From positions 1-35,174 of the forward strand of contig JACPRD010000212.1 in NCBI GenBank assembly GCA_016190145.1: 35,174 bases of DNA, in the 5' to 3' direction. The notes under the pieces were generated by a model. That model saw nothing but the letters and a program-made list of their open reading frames with translations. It made no database searches and was not told where the DNA came from. Made by a program: the position numbers and the translations under genes. Positions 30,916-35,174 of the stretch are shown piece after piece; within the stretch, counting starts at the first letter, position 1; every line of letters begins with the position of its first letter. Source of the stretch: Planctomycetota bacterium. Its GTDB lineage: Bacteria > Planctomycetota > MHYJ01 > WSZJ01.

Positions 30916-32040
30916 ATGCTGCGCACGCTGGTCGTCGCTTTCCTCATGGCCGTTTCCGTCTCAGCCCAGAGTCCCCCCGCGAAGGACACTCTGGAGCGCT
31001 TCCGCCAGCTCCGCCCCGGCGACGAGGACCTCGCGATGTACCGGCTCGACTGGGCGCCGTCGTTCGAGGCGGCGCAGAGGCGGGCGGCGAAGGAGAAGCG
31101 GCCGGTGCTGCTGGTCGTGATCCACGCGAAGTACGGGGACATGATCTCGGGGCACTGCTGAGCGACGGCGACGCAGGCGCGGGGGCTCGCGCTTGCCGAT
31201 CCGGCGGTTGCCGGGCTGCTGAAAGAGTTCGTGGTGGCATCGTGGCACGGGCACCGGGACGACGAGGGGATCCCGGAGGCGGTGCAGGAGGTGTGGCGGG
31301 CGAAGTTCAGGCCCGGCGCGGGCGGCGGCACGAACGTCGACGTGTGCGTGCTGGACGACGGGGGAAAGGTCGTGCGGACGTTCGGGGCGATCCCGGCGCC
31401 CGGCCGGGGGCCGGGAAAGGGCGACTTCCGCGGCGACGCGGTGGTGAACCACTGGAAAACTGAAGTCGCCGCTGCGCGCGAGACGCTCGGGCTGGGCGAG
31501 GCCGGCGAGCCGCGCGTGGTGGCGCTTCCCGCCCTCCCTGAAGGCGCCGACGGCGGCATCCGGGTCTTCACGCGTCTCGACGACCCGGGCATGCCCGCTT
31601 ACAACGCGCCCGTCGTCGAAGTCGTCGCGATGACGGAAGCGGCCTGGGACGCGTTCGCGCGACCGGAGAAGGCGGTGACGCTCGATGCATCGGCGCTTCT
31701 GCCCTGGCTCTCGAAAATGTTCCCCGGCGGCGTCATGGAGCGCACCGACCCGGAGACGAAACGCGTCTACGACGTCACGGGCGCCGAGGGCGACCTCACG
31801 TTCGAGCCCGCGGGCGCGAAAGGCGAGTCGCGATTCGCGCTGATCCGCGGCGTCGTCACGCTCACCGACTCCGGCGGGGGGACCTTCTCCTGGAAGGGCG
31901 AGCTGCGCGTCGTGCTGGAATACCGCGGGGAAGCGCCGCCCGTATTGCGCGGAGTCTTCGAAGGCATCTACCCGCGCAAGAGTCCGAACGGCGAGCGCGA
32001 GTTTCCGATCACGGGGGTGCTCGAGAGCGTGAGGCGGTGA
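30916..32040 (+). CDS. Secreted thioredoxin-fold protein, candidate selenoprotein (CU)
   Basis: Read through one in-frame TGA (31159-31161, codon 82), this is a 374-aa protein. Signal peptide 1-18 (VSVSA). A thioredoxin-like segment has 'EKRPVLLVVIHAKYGD', then 'SGHC-U-ATATQ' with Cys81 next to the proposed Sec82, then 'ADPAVAGLLKEFVVASWH' and 'NVDVCVLDDGGKVVRTFG'. The C-terminal half (about 200-374) is beta-rich, unknown. The frame after the TGA stays open for 293 codons and continues the same fold, and the first internal start falls in the middle of a predicted strand, so two separate genes are unlikely. A 7-bp perfect hairpin follows the TGA. The TGA is some residues later than a classical CxxC site, so the chemistry is less certain than for the gene at 4528-5454. 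Confidence 0.72.
31175..31194 (+). promoter_or_regulatory. Candidate bacterial SECIS stem-loop
   Basis: AGGCGCG (31175-31181) pairs over 7 bp (one G-U) with CGCGCTT (31188-31194) around a six-base loop, GGGGCT, beginning with G. It starts 13 nt after the UGA, and the loop lies 20 nt after it. Position, stem length and a G-rich short loop suit a bacterial SECIS element inside the coding region. Confidence 0.55.
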
Positions 32041-32050
32041 TCGCGTCCGG

Positions 32051-33352
32051 CTACGTGGCGCGAATCTCGGACTCCAGCGCGGCCGCCGCCGAGAGCAGGG
32101 CCGAATCTGCACCGAAGGCCCCGATCAACTGGAAGCCGATCGGGAGACCGCTCGAGCTTTCCCATGGAATACTGAGACAGGGCATTCCCGCGTAGGACCA
32201 GAGCGCCGTCGGCGCCCCCCAGCCCGTGCGCCCGCCGAGGAGGGGCGCCGGGCCAAGCTGGCTCGGACTCAGGAGGATGTCGACGCCCGCGCGTTTCAGA
32301 GACTCGCTGAGTTCCCGGCGCAGCGCGAGTCCCGCCTCTCTCGCCCGATCGACCTCCTCGGACGGTACCCGACGCCCTGCCTCCACACCGGACCGCGAGG
32401 CGCGACGATACAGCGCCCCGTGAATCTCGAAAAGGCGGGCATGGCTTGCGGCGAACTCGCCATTCAGGAGGCGCATGGTGCTCTGGTAGAGACCCTCGAG
32501 CCGAGAGTCCCAACCGAGGTCCACGGCGAGGATCCGGCGGCCGCGACTCCGCAACTCCTCCAGCGCCTTTTCGAACGGGGCGCGCCAGCCTTCGTCGGCC
32601 AGGCCGTCGAGGTACGGGCCCGCCGGCACGCCGAAGACCGGGGCGCGGGGCGGCGCAGGCGTCCAGCCGTCCAGCAGGGCCTCCGCCGCCAGAGCGACAC
32701 CCGGGACATCCTGCGCGAGGATGCCGACCGTGTCGAGCGATGGCGCCAGCGGGAAGACACCGTCCAGCGGAATGCTGCCGTGGCTCGGCTTGAATCCGAC
32801 CACGCCGCAGAAGGCCGCAGGCGCGATGATCGACCGGCTGGTCTGCGTCCCGATCCCGAGAGGAAACAACCCCGCGGCAACCCCCGCAGCGGATCCGGCA
32901 CTCGATCCCCCGGGCGTGCGCGCCGGATCGTGCGGGTTGCGCGTCTCCGGCGGATCGGCATACGCGAATTCGTCCGTGGCCGTCTTCCCGATCACGATCG
33001 CACCGAGTTCCCGCAACCGATTCACGACGGCAGCCTCCGGACCGGCGAATTCTTCCGCGGGAAGCGCCGAGCCGCCGCGCGTCGGGAGCCCGTCCACGCG
33101 GATCAGATCCTTGATCCCGACCGGCACCCCGAACAGCCGCGGCCGGCCGTCGGGCGACGCCCAGCGCCGCTTCACCGCCGCCGCTTCCGCCAGAACCCGG
33201 TCTTCGCGGCCGTCCTCTTCCAGGAGCGCCTTGACCGCCGGATTCTCCGTCCTCACGCGATAGAGGAAGGTCGCCGCGACGTCCGATGGGGAAGCCGCGC
33301 CCGAGCGGAGCCGGGCGGCGAGGGGTGCGAGGGGGACGGACGGCAGGTTCAC
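32051..33352 (-). CDS. Amidase signature family enzyme
   Basis: A 433-aa amidase. The Ser-cisSer-Lys triad is recognisable: Lys81 in 'FGVPVGIKDL', Ser150 in 'TPGGSSAGSAAG' and Ser174 in 'GTQTSRSIIAPAAFCGVVGFKPS'. The residues before the nucleophile are Ser-Arg where most relatives have Ala-Gly or Gly-Gly. The start is GTG, overlapping the glycosyltransferase stop by 4 nt (GTGA), so translation is coupled. Members hydrolyse small amides; the substrate is unknown. There are no gatB or gatC neighbours, so it is not an obvious GatA. Confidence 0.9.
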   Translation of the reverse strand: MNLPSVPLAPLAARLRSGAASPSDVAATFLYRVRTENPAVKALLEEDGREDRVLAEAAAVKRRWASPDGRPRLFGVPVGIKDLIRVDGLPTRGGSALPAEEFAGPEAAVVNRLRELGAIVIGKTATDEFAYADPPETRNPHDPARTPGGSSAGSAAGVAAGLFPLGIGTQTSRSIIAPAAFCGVVGFKPSHGSIPLDGVFPLAPSLDTVGILAQDVPGVALAAEALLDGWTPAPPRAPVFGVPAGPYLDGLADEGWRAPFEKALEELRSRGRRILAVDLGWDSRLEGLYQSTMRLLNGEFAASHARLFEIHGALYRRASRSGVEAGRRVPSEEVDRAREAGLALRRELSESLKRAGVDILLSPSQLGPAPLLGGRTGWGAPTALWSYAGMPCLSIPWESSSGLPIGFQLIGAFGADSALLSAAAALESEIRAT

Positions 33353-34035
33353 CGGGGGGTTCTCCGCCGGGGCACGAGCGCCGCGAGCTGCTCGATGTAG
33401 TGGAACATGACGCGCGCGCCGAGCTTGCTCTCGCCGGTGCGGCGGTCCTGGAAGGCGTAGGGGACCTCGACGACGCGCTTCCAGCGGCCTTTCACGAAGA
33501 CCTCGAGCCCGATCTTGAACCCGCGCGGATCGAAGTCGACCTCCCGGACGACGTCCAGACGGCAGGCGAAGTAGCCGGAGGTGGCGTCCTTGACGGGTGT
33601 GAAGGGGCGTGCGAGCCAGCAGGCGACGCGGGAGGTGACGCGGCGGCGGAGGGGCCAGCCGGGGGTGCTGCCGCCGGGGACGTAGCGCGAGGCGACGGCG
33701 AGGTCGGCCTCGCCGGCCTGGAGGGGGGCGAGGAGGCGGGGGAGCAGCTCGGGCGGATGGGAGAGGTCGGCGTCCATGACCACCACGCAGTCTCCCCTCG
33801 CGAGCCCGAATCCCTCGATCACCGCGTGGGACAGACCGCGCGGTCCGGTCCGGCGGATCGCGCGGCAGAACCCCGGCGCGGCGCGGTCCGCGGCGTCGGC
33901 CGTACCATCGGGCGATCCGTCGTCGAGGACGAGCATCTCGGCTTCGATCCCCGCGAGCACCGCGCGCGCGGCCGTCGCGAGCGCGCCGATGCTGGCGGCC
34001 TCGTTGTACGTCGGGACGAGAAGGGAGACTTCCAT
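33349..34035 (-). CDS. Family 2 glycosyltransferase, DPM1/polyprenol-phosphate type
   Basis: A 228-aa GT2 protein. Motifs: 'SLLVPTYNEAASIGAL', 'VLDDGSPDGTAD' (about 37-48), 'GPRGLSHAVIEGF', the metal-binding 'MDADLSHPPE' (Asp88-x-Asp90), 'ASRYVPGG', 'DATSGYFACR' and 'FKIGLEVFVKGRWKRVVEVPY' in part. The order matches dolichol/polyprenol-phosphate mannosyltransferases without the C-terminal membrane domain. It probably loads a sugar on a lipid carrier. It lies between a SPOR lipoprotein and an amidase in one operon. Confidence 0.92.
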   Translation of the reverse strand: MEVSLLVPTYNEAASIGALATAARAVLAGIEAEMLVLDDGSPDGTADAADRAAPGFCRAIRRTGPRGLSHAVIEGFGLARGDCVVVMDADLSHPPELLPRLLAPLQAGEADLAVASRYVPGGSTPGWPLRRRVTSRVACWLARPFTPVKDATSGYFACRLDVVREVDFDPRGFKIGLEVFVKGRWKRVVEVPYAFQDRRTGESKLGARVMFHYIEQLAALVPRRRTPR

Positions 34036-34064
34036 GCGTGCGGAGAGCGTAACGCGAAAACCCG

Positions 34065-34823
34065 TTACGGCACCACCGCCGTCTCGAACCCCGCCGCCTC
34101 GAGCGCCGCCGCCTCGTTCTGCGCCTCGCGCCAGGAGGTGAAGCGGCCGACGCGCACGCAGTGGAGGCCGCCTTCGGGGACGATCTCGGACTCGTAGCCT
34201 TTCGCGCGCAGTTCGTCGCTCCTGCGGCGCGCGCCTGCGGGATCGGAGAAGGCCCCCGCCTGGATGGAGAACGCGCGATCGGGCTGCGAGCGCAGCGCTT
34301 TCGCCCGCGCCGCGTACGGCGATTCGGGGTGGTTCTTGAGCAGGACACCGAGATCTCCGAGTCCCTCATCCCAGCGCCCCTGCCGGATGCGCGACAACCC
34401 GAGGTACCAGAGACACTCGTCCCGCCGCACCTCGTCGCCGCCCGTCCGCAGCGCGTCCTCGAACTCCGCCTCCGCCTTCGAGGCGCTTCCCAGACCGTGG
34501 AACGCCATCCCGCGCGCGGCGTGCGCGTCGCCTTCCAGGGCGGAGCCGGGGCCGGAGGCGAGGACTTCGTCGAGGTACTGAAGGGCTCGCGCGGGGTTGC
34601 CGAGGGCGAGGTAGGAGCGTCCGATCCGCAGTTTGGCCTGCGGGACGCGGTCGTCATTCGGGTGGGCGTTCGCGAACTTCTGGAATCGGGCCGCCGCCGC
34701 GTTGAAGTCGCCCGACAGGTAGGCTTCTTCTGCGGACCTCCAGTCGGGGTCGTCCGAGGAGCCGTCGGGAGTCGTGCTGCAGCCCGCGGCGGCGAGGCCG
34801 GCGAGGAGGAGGAGACGCTTCAT
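34065..34823 (-). CDS. TPR and SPOR-domain lipoprotein
   Basis: A 252-aa lipoprotein. The lipobox is LAAAGC (Cys15). TPR-like repeats follow (about 28-165: 'EEAYLSGDFNAAAARFQKFA', 'AKLRIGRSYLALGNPARALQYLDEVL'). A C-terminal SPOR domain ('FSIQAGAFSDPAGARRRSDEL' in part; about 178-252) is a fold that binds denuded peptidoglycan at division sites. The layout resembles YbgF/CpoB-like envelope factors. Its ATG overlaps the upstream gene's stop by 4 nt. Confidence 0.9.
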   Translation of the reverse strand: MKRLLLLAGLAAAGCSTTPDGSSDDPDWRSAEEAYLSGDFNAAAARFQKFANAHPNDDRVPQAKLRIGRSYLALGNPARALQYLDEVLASGPGSALEGDAHAARGMAFHGLGSASKAEAEFEDALRTGGDEVRRDECLWYLGLSRIRQGRWDEGLGDLGVLLKNHPESPYAARAKALRSQPDRAFSIQAGAFSDPAGARRRSDELRAKGYESEIVPEGGLHCVRVGRFTSWREAQNEAAALEAAGFETAVVP

Positions 34824-35137
34824 TTCAGGTACCTTCCGATGAGGTCGTATTTTTCGAGGGCGCCGATGCCGAGGAAGCGGTGGCCGGCCCAGGCGGCGGC
34901 GAGGGCGAGGGCGGCGAGGAGGACGAGGCTCGTGATGACGGGGGCGACCCAGTGGCGGGCGAGTTTCGGTTCCTTGTAGCGCGCGTAGAAGGCGGCGAAT
35001 TTGCCGCTGCATTCAAACGTGCAGAAAACGCCGAGCGGAGTTTCGGTCTTGCACTCCTCGCAGTACGGGCGGTGGCACTGGTTGCACATGCCGACCGCGG
35101 CGCGGTCGTGGTGTTTGAAGCAGAGGTAATCCTTCAT
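34820..35137 (-). CDS. B-box-like zinc-finger membrane protein
   Basis: A 105-aa protein. The N-terminal Cys/His cluster (Cys6, His9, His10, Cys18, Cys21, Cys26, Cys29, with later Cys near 39 and 43) resembles a B-box or rhomboid-associated zinc finger. One membrane segment (about 65-88) follows. It is the first gene of the operon with the SPOR lipoprotein, glycosyltransferase and amidase, with 4-nt overlap to the next gene. The function is unknown. Confidence 0.82.
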   Translation of the reverse strand: MKDYLCFKHHDRAAVGMCNQCHRPYCEECKTETPLGVFCTFECSGKFAAFYARYKEPKLARHWVAPVITSLVLLAALALAAAWAGHRFLGIGALEKYDLIGRYLK

Positions 35138-35174
35138 GGACGGGAGCTTTCCGTGGGGGCGGGGGGGCGGGGGC

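Noticed and set aside
31231..32040. Independent gene starting after the second TGA
   Set aside because: The start would fall inside a predicted beta strand, without a ribosome site or signal peptide, and the sequence just upstream continues the same thioredoxin-like fold in frame.
1..35174. CRISPR arrays, tRNA or rRNA genes, prophage or intact insertion sequence
   Set aside because: I found no regularly spaced repeats, no cloverleaf or rRNA-like sequence and no transposase, integrase or phage structural gene on either strand by reading; a dedicated scan could still detect a degenerate tRNA.

Overview
The window is about 35 kb of very GC-rich bacterial DNA, densely packed, with 33 protein genes I am willing to call plus two gene relics. 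The gene set points to an uncultured member of the Planctomycetota or a nearby lineage. It includes many small secreted proteins with short signal peptides, a PDZ plus prenyltransferase-repeat protein, secreted proteins opening with a 'KTKDGRVLEGRI' SH3-like module, a SUMF1-domain protein, secreted polysaccharide-active enzymes, and thioredoxin-like proteins interrupted by in-frame TGA. This assignment is an inference from protein style; there is no rRNA or marker phylogeny here. I saw no tRNA, rRNA, CRISPR array, phage gene or intact transposase.

Layout. 1-447 has no gene but carries two related imperfect-palindrome elements in opposite orientation (2-107 and 183-284), which look like non-autonomous mobile or REP-type repeats. 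448-1549 (+) is an accessory cluster: a DUF883/ElaB-like protein, a DUF1328 membrane peptide, a stub matching the start of the LigD 3'-phosphoesterase, and a basic DUF6496-like protein. 1557-4205 (-) is a P2A calcium-type ATPase. 4206-4527 holds a decayed YgiT-type zinc-finger relic. 4528-6728 (-) is a two-gene thioredoxin operon whose second gene is a candidate selenoprotein (UxxC). 6947-7216 (+) is an orphan YgiT-type zinc-finger protein. 7256-13174 (-) runs from a GAF-GGDEF-GAF-sigma54 activator fusion through a SUMF1-domain protein to Tex. 13277-13651 (+) is a small predicted lipoprotein, convergent with adenine deaminase (13584-15212, -). 15344-16544 (+) is a membrane protein followed by ferritin.

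16578-25384 is a secretome region: a GH20-like TIM-barrel protein, a very basic secreted protein, an alpha/beta-hydrolase esterase, an SH3-like coiled-coil protein, a small hypothetical, a PDZ/terpenoid-cyclase-fold protein and a heparinase II/III-like lyase. 25474-27378 looks like a small defence or immunity island containing MazEF, followed by YjbQ. 28069-35137 holds a lipoprotein, MalQ, a zinc-ribbon membrane protein, a second candidate selenoprotein with a strong stem-loop after the TGA, and a four-gene minus-strand operon (zinc-finger membrane protein, SPOR lipoprotein, glycosyltransferase, amidase).

Two themes cut across the window. First, two secreted thioredoxin-fold genes are each split by one in-frame UGA at or near the expected redox site and followed at once by a hairpin, which suggests selenocysteine. 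Second, about ten genes have a -10-like hexamer only 6-9 nt (mostly 7 or 8) before the start codon, several with a TTGAcc-like -35 box 17-18 nt further up, which implies widespread leaderless transcription.
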